Origin: Zizania palustris
Taxonomy: Eukaryota; Streptophyta; Magnoliopsida; Poales; Poaceae
Length of the DNA stretch: 64,000 nt
Direction: 5' to 3'
Assembly: GCA_019279435.1 (NCBI GenBank)
Contig: JAAALK010000079.1
Location: 83,942,162 to 84,006,161 of the forward strand
Every line of letters begins with the position of its first letter. Within the stretch, counting starts at the first letter, position 1. The position numbers and the translations under genes were made by a program. Below are positions 1 to 11,428 of the stretch, in pieces. The notes below the pieces were generated by a model. The model saw only the letters and a program-made list of their open reading frames with translations. It ran no database searches and was not told the DNA's origin.

Positions 1-1653
1 ACGGCTGTCCCTTACCTTCTACAGGCTTGCCGATACTATCGTGCTTCATCGCCGTGCGCCATTGCCGCCGAGCAAGAAGCAACAGGAGCACCAGGTACAC
101 ACCGGTTTTCTTGAGAATTTTTTGGCTGCCGGTTTTCTGGATCAGAGCTCTGCCTTTGCTGTAGTTTGTTTCCACCGCTTCTGACTTGCAAAATTTCCAG
201 AGCCGCCGTGAGCTTTTTCAGATCACCGCCATAGGGCTGCTCCTGTTTGCTGTCAACGCCAATAGCCAGGCGTGCACTGTGCAGTAATTACTTCTGTTTT
301 TTTATTTCTTTGCCGGTCAAGTTTGATTTACCATTTTCTCGTGCAACTGTGCAGATTGATCGTTTGTTTTTTCTCTGAAATGATTTGATTACTGTTACCT
401 CCTCTCTGTGCTATCGAAATACATCACTCGCATTATTCTTCTCTACTGGGTTTCTGGCCGGTCTGGTTCAGTTCATCACCATTGCCGCCAGCGAGCACTA
501 ACGTATCTTATGCTCAAAGAGGTATTGTGCTCAAATGCACACATTAAATCTAGGTCAAGTATCTTTCATCCAACGGTGTCCAGCTATTTGCGTTTACACC
601 CTCCCACCTTCTCTTTTTCGGTGCAAAAAAAAATCATTGGATAAGAGAAGGTGGGAGGGTGTAAACGCAAATAGCTGGACACCGTTGGATGGAAGATTCT
701 TGACCTAGATTTAATGTGTTTATTTGAGCACAATACCTCTTTGAGCATAGGATACATTGCCTCATTTGTTAGCCATCAGTTCTATTTTCTTTGCATCGCT
801 CGGTGCAGTGCTCGTCCAGATTGATGTTTCCTATGGAGAGATGAAGCCGCCGGTTTTAATCACTTTCTAAACCTTGGACAGTGGTCCAATTGGTTTGTGG
901 AGTTACACGTAGACTCAATTAGTGAATGAATCAAGGCTTGTGTCTGTGCGTCGTTTGTTTTCTTTGTCAATCATTTGGAGTTGGTTTTATTTGCTTGCTT
1001 GTTCTGTCGGAAGTTCATCCATCTCAGGGCTATTTCTATCAAATCAGTGCAACAAGCCAAAAGATTAGCCGCTGAATTTTCTTTGAGAAATCTTAGTTTC
1101 AGCGATTCATTGATTACATCGCCTTTTGATTCGGTACTAATTTGCATGCATGCATTGCCATGTTGCTTAAGCACATCGAATCATTCTAGTTTATGCTTGA
1201 TTGAGTTTTGATTCAATTATCCTCTGTCATTGTGCCAAGTGAATCATCGGACTAGAAGCATCACCAAAACTTGATTGTAGTATCTGCACTGTCAAATTTG
1301 TTCTTCACCTGTTGATTTCTGTGGCTGGTTGAAACACTACAAGGTTAATCGATGTTTGGTTCTTCGACTAACATCAGCTATCGGTACATCAAAGTCTAAC
1401 TTAAAGTGAGTGGGTGTTTCATTGTTCGATCAGAAGCAAAAATTCAGTGCTTGTAATTTCTCAATATGTCATTTCACATCATATCAGAGAGGAGGGTGAT
1501 AGCACTTGTTTTATTGGAGATTTTGCTGTGTCGTTACATCTACTTCCACTTGTTCATTTAGAGGCATGTTGGGTGTATTGAAAAGGCCATCAATTCGTGA
1601 GAATTTGTTGAGCCTCCTATTCACCCCCTCTAGTCGCCTGTTTCGGTCCTACA
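1..1653 (+). mobile_element. Probable Copia LTR terminus (SIRE/Maximus-like), truncated
   Basis: No gene is recognisable here. The last part (about 1500-1653) has the look of the U5 end of a plant SIRE/Maximus-type Copia LTR on the + strand: a run reading gagcctcctattcaccccc, then ctctagtcg, then a terminal TACA at 1650-1653. In intact elements a primer binding site beginning TGGTATCAGA would follow. Here it is missing and the sequence switches directly to element A. The LTR start was not found, so this may be a solo LTR or a truncated 5' LTR that begins outside the window. The LTR type rests on recall of the family's terminal motif, not on an alignment. Small open frames in this stretch look like noise. 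Confidence 0.4.
503..755. repeat. Long near-perfect inverted repeat (113-bp arms, 27-bp loop)
   Basis: Bases 503-615 are almost exactly the reverse complement of 643-755. I count about five mismatches over 113 bp, with a 27-bp A-rich loop between. The arms start gtatcttatgctcaaag and end ctttgagcataggatac. No clear target-site duplication flanks it. Transcribed from either strand it would fold into one long hairpin. It could be a foldback-type MITE or the product of an inverted duplication, and it could feed small-RNA production. No coding potential is apparent. Confidence 0.9.
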
Positions 1654-1703
1654 CTTACTATCGAAACTTTCGATCCACGGAATTTTCTTGGACATATCCT
1701 TCA
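1653..1703 (-). repeat. Element A 3' LTR remnant (51 bp)
   Basis: The sequence from acttactatcg to the terminal ccttca matches the end of the A 5' LTR at 17350-17400 with a few substitutions. The remaining roughly 770 bp of the 3' LTR are absent. The joint falls exactly where the upstream LTR-like sequence ends. Confidence 0.75.
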
Positions 1704-1715
1704 ATCTCCCACTTG
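1704..1715 (-). other. Polypurine tract of element A
   Basis: On the minus strand this reads as a short purine run (AAGTGGGAGAT-like) immediately before the LTR, the usual primer for plus-strand DNA synthesis in Copia elements. Confidence 0.65.
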
Positions 1716-2624
1716 CACAAGAACCAATTCTTTGCATGTTTTTAATCCATCTCCTTAAGTGTGTGACCCAATATGTTCATCCACTAACGACGGCTATTCA
1801 CCGAAAACCATTTCCGGCTCACTGATCAATAACAGTACCTAGCAGCATATATTGACCCCTGAAAACGTACAAAATCAAATTTTCATGAACCTTGATATAC
1901 TCAAGCACAAGTCCCTTTACCACGCGCCGTCAGTCATGCTCAAGGCAAGATACGTGCCACCCTTGTTGGTTAACTTGATATTTTCACTCGATCAAGTATC
2001 GTATTCAAATCATGACTAACTCCTTAGTCATTGTGGCATAGCCATGCACTTTTCCAATCCAATACCTCGAGGGCCCAGAGACGACTCTCCCGTTATTAGG
2101 AGGGGTAAATTCCATCTTGATCGCTCACATCCCAAGACATGTTTCACAACACACTTGAAAGCAACCCTTATTACTACCCTGTTATGGAATAGCGTTAGGA
2201 AGCATCTAAGTGTGTCACTACGCATTCTGGAATCAAATGATGATCTCAGGTCCAAGGACTTTGCAAGTACACCATTTGATATGACAACTATTGGCACATA
2301 ACAATCTCAGCAGTATCTCAAGTGGGTCTGTCCAACACCATGTTCACCAACATGTGTCCACATCACTGATTTGACATCTCTATGTCTATGATCTGTGAAA
2401 CATAATCATCAATCAGTCGGATGTGCTAATCCATGTATCATCACTGTCCCACATGATGAAAAGATTAGGGACCCTTTTGAACAACATCGTCATAAAGCAA
2501 AAAGTTTCACATAACAAGTCGTACTCATTAATTAAATGCAAAAGATATTTATCCAAGGAATGAGATAACAATTATCCTCATACATTAGCATAGACTCTAC
2601 TAGTATCTTCCACAAACACATGAC
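1716..2624 (-). other. Element A 3' untranslated region
   Basis: Non-coding DNA between the RNase H stop and the polypurine tract. The part at about 2045-2600 aligns by eye to 19190-19790 of element C, including the shared block around gacgactctcccgttatta. No conserved reading frame is visible on either strand. Confidence 0.7.
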
Positions 2625-4228
2625 TCACTCATGCAAGTATCTAATATCCATGGAGCTCACATGCGCTTCATTCTTGGGCTGTGGAAGAGGATTCGTCAAC
2701 GGATCCACCATGTTCAAATCTGTGTGCATGTTGCAAATCTTCACATCACCTTTCTCAATGATCTCGCGGATCAGGTGATATCGCTGAAGTATATGTTTGG
2801 ATTTCTGGTGCGATCTAGGCTTCTTGGCTTGCGCAATAGAACCACTATTATCACAATAGAGGTCCACTGGATGGGACGCACTAGGAACAATGCCCAGCTT
2901 AGAAACAAACTTCCTGATCCAAACGACCTCCTTCGCCGCTTCTGAAGTAGCGATATAATCAGCTTCTGTTGTAGAATCGGCCACCGTCTCTTGCTTGGAA
3001 CTCTTCCAACTCACTACGCCTCCATTGAGGCAGAACACAAAACCAACATTTCCTCAGTCCTTCTCAAGTACTTGAGGATACTCTTTACTACAGCCCAATG
3101 ACTTTCACTCGAGTTCGATTGGTACCTGCTCGTAACACTTAGATCATATGACACATTTGTGTATGTACACAACATGACATACATGATGGATCAAATTGCG
3201 AAGGCATACAGAATCACGCTTATCTTCTCTAGCTCATCAGGTGTCATAGCACATTGAGTCTTACTAAGAGAAATACCATGTGACATTTGCAGAAAACCCT
3301 TAGAATTCCGTGTTTTGAACCGTTTCAAAACCTTGTCAATGTATATACTTTGGCTGAATCCAATTAAGCGTTTTGATCTATCTCTATAGATATTTATGCC
3401 TAAAATGTATGCTGCCTCTCCAAGATCTTTCATCAAAAAACTATTTTTTAGTGAAGTCTTGACAGCATTCAACAAAGGAATGTTGTTTCCGATCAACAAT
3501 ATGTCATCCACATATAGGACCAGAAATACAAGTGAACTCCCACTAGCTTTTTTGTAAACACAAGGTTATTCTTCGTTCTTGATGAAGCCAAACCCTTTGA
3601 CTACCTCATCAAAGCGAAGATTCCAACTCCGAGAAGCTTTCTTCAATCCATAAATGGACTTTAGCAACTTACAAACATTCCCAGCATTCCCCGGACCGTC
3701 AAGACCTTCAGGCCATGTCATGTACACATCCTCACTTAGGTTTCCATTTAGGAAAGCCGTCTTGACATCCATTTGCCATATCTCATAATCATAAAATGCA
3801 GCAATAGCTAGGATGATCCGAATAGACTTAAGCATAGCGATAGGTGAAAATGTTTCATCATAATCAACACCTTGAATCTGTTTGAAACCTTTCGCCACCA
3901 ATCATGCCTTATAGATGTGAACATTTCCATCAACGTCTATCTTTTCTTAAAGATCCACTTACACTCAATAGTTTTTACACCATTGGGTGGATCAACCAAG
4001 TTGCAAACTTGGTTGACACACATGGACTCCAACTTGGATCCAATGGCTCCAATGGCTCATCGTTGTCTAACAACAACACGTCGCGATGCCCAGTGGTCAA
4101 GAACATGTACCTCTCTGGTGCATGGACTACTCTCCCAGACCTCTGTGGGGCTGACACATCTAGAACAGGGTCTGCAACATCTTGCGCCTCCTCCTCTGGT
4201 TCAGTGGGATCTGGAACACTTTCTAGTG
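2625..4228 (-). pseudogene. Element A reverse transcriptase and RNase H (broken pol 3' part)
   Basis: Three minus-strand pieces form one decayed Copia pol end. 3901-3566 carries RT fingers and palm, with the plant Copia motif QMDVKTAFLNG and the later YGLKKASRSW. 3511-3191 carries the catalytic YVDD, intact, followed by ILLIGN. 3038-2625 carries RNase H, with STTEADY and DLYCDNSG holding the acidic active-site residues. The frames are separated by frameshifts and stops. 3902-4228 is the degraded RT start and linker, and at about 4229 the sequence runs into the truncated LTR of element B. Not functional as it stands. Confidence 0.85.
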
Positions 4229-4230
4229 GA

Positions 4231-5176
4231 CCACCTTCGCACCAACACCTTCGGAGTGGACCACCACGACTTCACAGCTACTCCCAACTCGAACTCCGTC
4301 AGCCCGTGTACCGAAGCCATGCATGGCCGAAGTACCTCAAGTCAGCCTCACTCCGGAGCCAGCCTCACTCCGGAGCCAGCTCCACTCCGAAGCCCCACCT
4401 TCGGAGTACCACCCTTCGAAGTCCCTCCTTCGTCCAAGGCCTCCGCATGAAGCATTCCATGAGCACTTCGTCGCAGTGTCTCTCCCCGAGCACACTCCTC
4501 GACGATCCTCACCCGAACCATGCCTTCGATGCACCTCGACTTCTAAGACCTTCGTCGGGTATACCTTCGAGTGCCTCCCTCCGGAGCACACTTCGAACAC
4601 GTTGCCTCATTGTTGAGGACTTTGTCCACCATACTTCGAAGTCTCTCCATTCGGAGTACCCTTCGAAGTGCCTCGCCTCCGAGGACTTCGTCTCGGAGTA
4701 CCTTCACCCGGAGCCACACTCCGCACTTACTGCCTTCTCCTGGCACACCTCGACCCGAGGTCCGACCTCGACCCCTTCGCAGCCTTCGTGACGGAGCTCC
4801 CTGCTCCCCTGGCATCAAGTCTCCCGCTTGACCCAGGTTCACTTGCTACGAACTGTCCGTCACCTCCGAAGTCACCTGCGCACCACAGACAAACAGACAA
4901 GTGTATCCAGTACCCCGGAGACCTCTCCGGGTAAACAACCTTCGGTACACACTCTGGTGTACCACCCAAAGTATCGAACCCTTCGATACAACCAAGTCAT
5001 CGTGTATTGTCGGACCCCTCTGACAAGCACACTCCGCTGCAACATCCGCAGCAACTAGACCCACCGAACCCTTCAGTGAAACAGCCTCCGAACCCCTTCG
5101 GAGGGACCCCTTCGAATCAGAGGGAAAATATGTCAATCACTCATCATAGACTCCGAAACAAACCCTTGGTTTCTCA
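4231..5176 (-). repeat. Element B 3' LTR, U3 part only
   Basis: Matches 12629-13572 in the same orientation at high identity. Since the TATA box of the intact copy lies at 12303-12312, only U3 remains here and the promoter core, R and U5 are gone. The sequence is packed with CTTCGAAG, CTTCGGAG and CCGAAGG-like words. Long open frames on both strands in this block come from that GC-rich repetitive composition and are not genes. Confidence 0.9.
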
Positions 5177-5190
5177 ATCTCCACCTTGAT
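5177..5190 (-). other. Polypurine tract of element B
   Basis: The minus strand reads TCAAGGTGGAGAT next to the LTR end (LTR terminal ttctca on the + strand). This is the expected position and composition. Confidence 0.65.
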
Positions 5191-6280
5191 GAGTGCATTG
5201 ACAACCAAATTCAAGTTCAAGAAAATTTGAAAAATTTCAGCACACAAGTGACCATAAAACTCAGAAACGAGCCAAATCATGTCACTTGACAAAAGAATTT
5301 TCCTCCCCCTTTTCAAAAGAGTAAAAGCCCCTTCGGCAAATCTCCCCCTAAGTTATTTTACCCCCTTGCTGCAGAGAACTCAAAAATTTCTCCCCCTTTG
5401 GCAATGCAGGCATCTAGGAGCGTTAAAAAGATGCACAACTTCGAAATGGGCAGAATTGCAAAGACATGTAAAGCAAAAATATGCCAACTTTAATACCAAT
5501 TTTCATGTGCTCAACTCAATTTAACATTCTCTAAAAACATGATGACAATATGTGATTTTATCATTTGAAATAAAAGCATCACCACTCAATCAAGGTAACT
5601 AGACAAATAAAAGTCGGGACGACACAAAGCTAGTCAATTTCTACTCTAGACAGACAAGTCCAGTTCAAGTGGAGCATTGAAAGCAAACTTGATAAACAAT
5701 GAATTTTTGTTGTTCTTTTCATAATGCCAGGGGTTATTTGTTTGTCCACCTTATACTTTCCAATCAGGCCAAGCCTAGGCATGAAAGCCATCAGAAGCTT
5801 AAGGCAGTGATTTTGGCATACACTACACTATCCCAGTTCAGACCAATGTGCAATGGTAAGCAATCTAGAATAGAGTGGTGCGACAAACAAACCACCTGGA
5901 TCTTTTCACTTGTAGCATGCAAATCATGGAGTTTTGGATTTTAATTAAATGAACAATTTGTTTAGCATTTGATGAATATCCATGAGTAAGTAGAACAATT
6001 TTTCAAGTTGCAATGTTTAGCATCCAGAGAAAAGGTGTCTTGCTATCAAGCAGATAAAAGATAGCTAAAGCAGTCCTGCCTAAACATGCTAGATTCAAGA
6101 CTAAGCAGTGAGCATGATTTAATTTTTGAAAGAAAAATCATGCACATAATGTTTCAGATATATTAAATAGAGCTGAGATGACATGATTACATGAATTATA
6201 ATCAGGCATATAAGTGCAAAAGATGTAAATGCAATTTCACACATGATGAGCATATGCAAGACAATTAAAATCTGCCCCCC
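5191..6280 (-). other. Element B 3' spacer, no gene
   Basis: About 1.1 kb between the RNase H stop and the polypurine tract. It is AT-rich with short open frames on both strands, none resembling a known family. A long 3' spacer is common in SIRE-type Copia elements. Confidence 0.6.
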
Positions 6281-7303
6281 TCACAAAATGCCGTAAGGGT
6301 GACAAACACCAAGTTCTCCACGCAAGTAGGCAAAACGAGAAGCATCGAGGGTTTTTGTGAAAATATCGGCTAGCTGGTGTTGGGTATCAACATATTGAAG
6401 TTCAATATCACCCTTCTCATTATGATCTCTGAGAAAATGATATCGCACATCAATGTGTTTGGTTCTGGAATGCTGAACCGGGTTGTTTGCAATACAAATA
6501 GCACTAGTGTTATCACAGAAAAGTGGAACACTCTTATAATCTAACCCAAAATCCCGCAAAGTGGAAACCATCCACAAAATCTGAGAGCAACAGCTAGCTG
6601 TAGCAACATATTCGGCCTCAGCCGTTGATTGTGCAACACTAGACTGTTTGAGAGAAGACCAGCAAACCAGAGAAGTACCTAGAAAATGACAAGTACCAGA
6701 GGTAATTTTACTATCAATCCTACACCTAGCAAAATCCGCATCGGAATAACCTCGAAGATACAAAGAGGAAGACACAGAATACCAAATGCCAAATTCGAGG
6801 GTATGTTTGAGATACCTGAGAATGCACTTTACCACTTGGCGGTGCGAAGCTCGTGGTGAAGCCTGAAAACGAGCGCACAGACATACTGCAAAGTGTATGT
6901 CCGGCCTCGTAACAGTCAAGTAGAGGAGGGAGCCGATCATGCTTCGGAACTCCTTCTGGTCTACGGCTCCTCCATCCTCGTCAGGATCCAATGCTACAGA
7001 TGTAGCCATTGGAGTGGCAAGGGGCTTCGCATCAGCCATGTCGAACTTCTTGAGCAGGTCCTTGGTGTACTTCGTCTGGTGGACGAATGTACCTTGTTTG
7101 CTTTGCTTGATTTGCAAACCAAGGAAAAATGTGAGTTCGCCCATCATGGACATCTCGAACTCCCTGCTCATGGTATATGCAAACTCGACAACCAAAGCAT
7201 GAGAAGAGCCACCGAAGATGATATCAACCACATAAATCTGAACTAGCAGGAAATCTTTGCCATGCTTGAGACTGAATAGGGTTTTATCAACAGATCCCAT
7301 CAA
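6281..7303 (-). pseudogene. Element B RT C-terminal part and RNase H
   Basis: A 340-codon open frame. Near its start the RT catalytic box reads YVVDIIFGG where Copia RTs have YVDD, so one catalytic aspartate is replaced by valine. Then come FFLGLQIKQ and the VTRPDIHFAV region that closes RT. RNase H follows, with QSTAEAEYVA, LFCDNTSAI and HSRTKHIDVRYHF. The frame ends with a normal-looking C terminus before the stop. It has high similarity to plant SIRE/Copia polyproteins by recall. The lost aspartate makes an active polymerase unlikely, though the frame itself is intact. Confidence 0.88.
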
Positions 7304-8300
7304 ATATCCCCGCTCAAGCAGAAAAGACTTAAGTCTATCATACCAAGCCCGAGGGGCCTGCTTGAGTCCATAAAGAGCCTTATGAAGTTTAAGGACTTTA
7401 TGTGGTTATTTGGGGTTTTCAAAACCAGGGGGTTGTTTTACATAAACATCTTCACCTATGAAGCCATTAAGAAAAGCAATTTTGACATCCATTTGATAGA
7501 GTTTGAATCCCCGGGATGTCGCAAATGCAAGTAAAATCCTAATGCCTCAAGACGAGCAAAAGGTGCAAAAGTTTTAGTAAAATCAATCCCTTCTAATTGA
7601 GAATAACCCTGAGCTACAAGTCTAGCCTTGTTTCTAACTATTGTCCCATCCTCCCCTTGTTTGTTTTTGAAAATCCATTTTGTTCCAATGAAATGAACAT
7701 TTGGTGGAGGATCAACTAAAGTCCAGACTTGGTTTCTCTCAAAATTTTCAAGTTCTTCATGCATGACATTGATCCAACTAGAATCAGAAAGTGCATGACT
7801 AACATCTAAGGGCTCGAAAGAAACAACAAAAGCGGAATCAATGAAATGAGCATAAGAACGTGTTACCCTTTGATCAAGCTCACCAATGATCTGCTCGGGA
7901 GGATGCATCCTTTGAACATGGTGTGGAGCCTCGCGGTGGATGCAGTCTCCTCCTCAACTTGTGCGTTGGAGTGGTCCAAGATGACCGATGTCGAGATAGT
8001 TGCTTCGGGACCTTGTGCCGAAGTAGTCGAAGTGGGGTCGGCTTCGGGTGTTGATGTCGAGGGTAGTAGGGGTTCATCCTCGAAATCTCCGGGATCTTCT
8101 TCTTCGAAGATGGTCTGTTCCATGTCGTGTTCATTTGCCTGTTCAAAGGTAGAACTAACAAAGGGGTTTGATTCATCAAAAGTCACATCACATGACTCGA
8201 TGACAGTGTTAGTCTCCAAATTGTAAACACGATAAGAATGACCATGTGTAGTGTAACCCAAAAAGATCCCGTCAGAAGAACGCGACTCAAATTTATCCAA
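7304..8300 (-). pseudogene. Element B RT N-terminal part and integrase-RT linker
   Basis: 8300-7863 is the linker after integrase: the SRSSDGIFLGYTTHGHSYRVYN segment typical of the Copia integrase C-terminal end, then an acidic Ser/Thr-rich stretch. 7908-7456 carries the RT start, with WTLVDPPPN, IGTKWIFKNK and the GIDFTKTFAPFARLEA box. The RT palm between 7455 and 7304 is shifted out of frame; residues resembling KTLHKALYGLKQAPRAWYD are readable there. So at least two frameshifts break this part of pol. Confidence 0.82.
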
Positions 8301-9145
8301 ATTTCCACGTTTTAGGATAAAGCAACGACAACCAAAAACTCAAAGATGAGTAACTTTGGGTTGTCTCCCAAAACGCAGCTCATAAGATGTCAAGTTCAAA
8401 ATTGAGCGCAAGAATATTCGGTTTGAGATGTAACATGCAGTGTTCATGGCCTCAGCCCAGAATTTTCTAGGAGTCCTATGCTCATCGAGCATCGTCCTAG
8501 CCATCTCAACCAAAGTGCGGTTCTTTCTCTCAACAACACCATTCTGTTGAGGAACCCGCGGAGCAGAGAATTGATGTTCTATGCCATGATCCATGCAAAA
8601 GTCAACAAAGAGACTATTTTTGAACTCAGTGCCATTATCACTTCGAATGAATTTAAATGCACCAGGGAGTTCAGTGAAAAGTCTCAAGAGTAACGAGAGA
8701 AATCGTCGACAATGACTAACACATACCACTTGCCACCTAAAGAACTAACCCGAGAAGGGCCTACAATGTTCATGTGGAGAAGTTCTCCGGGTTGTTCAGT
8801 CATTACTGTGGTGACTGGCGAATGCGAAGTGGCAATCATTTTTCCATGTTGACAAGGAGCGCAAACTAAATTCTTCTCAAACTTGAGCTTGGGTAATCCT
8901 CGGATCATACCTAAGGCACTCAGACGAGCAAGCAACTCAAAGCTCATATGCCCTAGTCTCCTATGCCACTTCCAAAGCTCAGAAGTCGAATGTGCAACAA
9001 GACAATGAGAAGAACCAGATGATTCAGAAAAATTAGCTCCAAAAACTCTCCCAACTCTAAAGATCTTGCAGACTACAACGCCATCAGAATTGAGTACTTG
9101 CGAAGTATCGCGATGGAATCGCACTTCGAAGCCCTCATCAAGCAA
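8301..9145 (-). pseudogene. Element B integrase with GAG-pre-integrase domain
   Basis: 9145-8684 begins after protease with the GAG-pre-integrase segment, whose zinc-binding end reads WHRRLGHMS then CAPCQHGK (HHCC). The integrase core follows with its first aspartate altered: the usual HMDLVGP-like word reads LHMNIVGPS. It continues to IVDDFSRY. 8729-8340 carries FIRSDNGTEFKN (second aspartate) and PQQNGVVERKNRT (glutamate), then FWAEAMNTACYI. A frameshift near 8700 separates the halves. The D-to-N change at the first core position would itself disable integration. Confidence 0.85.
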
Positions 9146-9166
9146 CTGAGATACAGAAAGAAAATT

Positions 9167-9373
9167 TTATCCCAGGTTTTCAACCAAAGCAACATCTTTG
9201 AGAGTGAAATTCGAGTTGATTCTTACCACACCTTTACCTTTCACTCTACTCCTTCGATTGTTGCCGAAGGTGATATGTTCCCTTTGCTTGGTTGTGGTGA
9301 GGCTGGAGAACCATGCTGCATCTTCGGTCATATGGCGCGAACAACCGGAGTCCATGATCCACGTGCCCTCCAA
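9167..9373 (-). pseudogene. Element B aspartic protease
   Basis: A short frame containing WIMDSGCSRHMTED, the DSG active-site motif with the cysteine/histidine surroundings typical of Copia proteases, then ITFGNN and a GKGVV-type strand. The active site looks intact. Protease joins the gag frame upstream and the integrase frame downstream through frameshifts. Confidence 0.85.
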
Positions 9374-11364
9374 GCCTCGATCTGGTGCCTACATATGATA
9401 AGAAAATCTCGATCGCTTAGTGCTAGGGTGAGTGAATATATGACGAGGCATCCAGCACTGAGTGATACGAGTAGTAGGCACAATAAAAGTAGACTGTCTA
9501 CGCACAGGATAATCAGAATGATGCAAAGTGAGGTAAAAATAGTTTTGTTTACACTGTCTGAAGGAATCATCTCAAAACCCAATCCTAGAGCTAACCCTGC
9601 TCTGTCAGCACACATCTTGGTTTTGGCCAAGAGCAAGTCCATCCTACCCTTTCCCTCAGTGCATTTGTTAACCACAGAAAGAAGGTACTCATTCTCAGTC
9701 ATAAGGTTTTCAGCTCGCTCTCTAACAGTGCCTAGCTGGTCCTTAAGGGTTATGCAAGTGTCACACATAGGTTGCACATCCTTAGAACTACCGTCCCTCT
9801 CCAATCTAGCCTCTAAATCCTAAACATGCTTATCACGTAAATCAATGCTCTCACGTAATAAGGGGTAGTTCATGCATTCAATTATATCATGAGGACTAGA
9901 ATCCACCATCAAAAGCTGCTTCTGTGCAGTCTCAAGCTCGGAAAGAGTTTGAGCATGCACAGAACACAACTGAGCAAGCTCACCCATGACAACAGTGCAA
10001 GATTCACATTCAGCATCATTAACTATAGACTTAAGCATGGCATAATCAGTAGAAATAGACTCTAGCCTAAGTCTAAGGTCTTTTCTATCTCTAGCGGCTT
10101 GCACAAGTAATCTATCCTGACCAAGAACTACTTCATTCAGTTCATCTAATTTAATTGAACGCTGGTCATAGGATCGTGGTACCTCATATGAGTCAAGCTC
10201 ATCGCCGCTGTGATCGCTGTTGGCCATGAAGCAAAGGCTGGTGAAATCTCGTTCCTTCTTGTCCTTCTTCTCCTCCTTCCTTGAGGACTCCTCCTCCTCA
10301 TCAGAGCTCGACTCCTCAGTTGAGGAAGTGTCGATGTCGCTGAGAGCAGCAACAAATGCTCTGGAAGTGGCTTTGACTACTCTCTTAGCCACCTTGCCGC
10401 GCTTGCCCTTCACAAAGGGTTTCCTCTCCTTTTTGTGGTATTTGGGGCGCTCACTCTCATCTCTCCTCTTGAGTTTAGGACAATTGGCCTTGATGTGAGA
10501 AGTGTCGCCACACTCAAAACAACCACTAAACCCACTTCTCCTCTGATCCCGTCTCTCATGGTGAAAATAGGTGAACCTTCTGGCAATGAGAGCAAGCTCA
10601 TCATCATCCAGAGTATCCACCTGCTCCTTAGTGACGGAGACCAGGGAGGACAAAACAAAACCATCTGCAAAAACACAAGTGCTTGATGTGCTTGGTTCTG
10701 CAGTGGTGCCACGGCTAGTGCTAGAAACTAATGCCAATGGCTGTGGCAAAGAGTTTCTGTGCACTGCAAGAGATGCCTTGACAATCTCTGTGGACTTCAA
10801 CTTGCTGAAGAGCTCATCACAGGTCAATGTGTCATAACCTGCGGACTCCTCAATGCTGGATATCTTTACTTCCCATATGCTACGGTCAAGAGCATAGAGA
10901 AGCTTGATAGCCTAGTCATGATCATTGTAAGCAAGTGTCCCGTTGGACCGCAAGTTACTCACTATCGCATCAAAGCGATAAAACATGGCATCTATAGATT
11001 CACCAGGTGCCTGCACAAACAGCTGATACTGTTGATTGTATGTGCTTTGGCGCCTGGCCTTAATCTGTGTAGAGCCCTCATGAAAAATAGTGAGTGTAGT
11101 CCAAATCTCCCTAGCTGTCCTAAGGTGCTGCACTCTATCAAACTCACTCCGACTCAAACCAATGAACAGTATATTTCTTGCCTTGGAGTTGGCATTATAC
11201 TGATCCTTCTCTGTTTGAGAGGTGTGAGTTTCAGGGATGGAGTATTGTGAGTCCACAATCTGCCAAATTGCATTTCCTTGGCTTAGCAAGTAAGCCTCCA
11301 TGCGCACCTTCCAGTATGCAAAATCTGTCCCATCGAACAGAGGTATTTTACTAACTCTGTCCAT
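9374..11364 (-). pseudogene. Element B gag (capsid, zinc knuckle, coiled-coil tail)
   Basis: Gag starts at an ATG at 11364 (MDRVSKIPLFDG) with the plant Copia capsid motif FAYWKVRMEAYL. A stop/frameshift near 10912 splits it. 10827-9820 continues with the zinc knuckle CFECGDTSHIKANC (CX2CX4HX4C), a basic RKPFVKGKRGK stretch, an acidic Ser/Glu/Lys-rich stretch, then a long heptad-like region (residues about 220-330). 9804-9374 carries on with more predicted coiled coil. The coiled-coil extension is a feature of SIRE-type gag. Two breaks make it non-functional. Confidence 0.85.
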
Positions 11365-11415
11365 GTCGCTAATAGATCACAAAACCGGTTAAGGTCAACT
11401 GGTGATCTTAACCCA

Positions 11416-11428
11416 ATCTGATACCAAT
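11416..11428 (-). other. Primer binding site of element B
   Basis: The minus strand reads ATTGGTATCAGATTG right after the LTR end. TGGTATCAGA is the standard plant Copia primer binding site, complementary to the 3' end of initiator methionine tRNA. Confidence 0.85.

Noticed and set aside
3904..4791. A 295-codon + strand frame, with others nearby on both strands, and the equivalents at 12640-13240
   Set aside because: They lie in the U3 of element B, where GC-rich palindromic words keep several frames open on both strands. They are not conserved as protein and have no domain.
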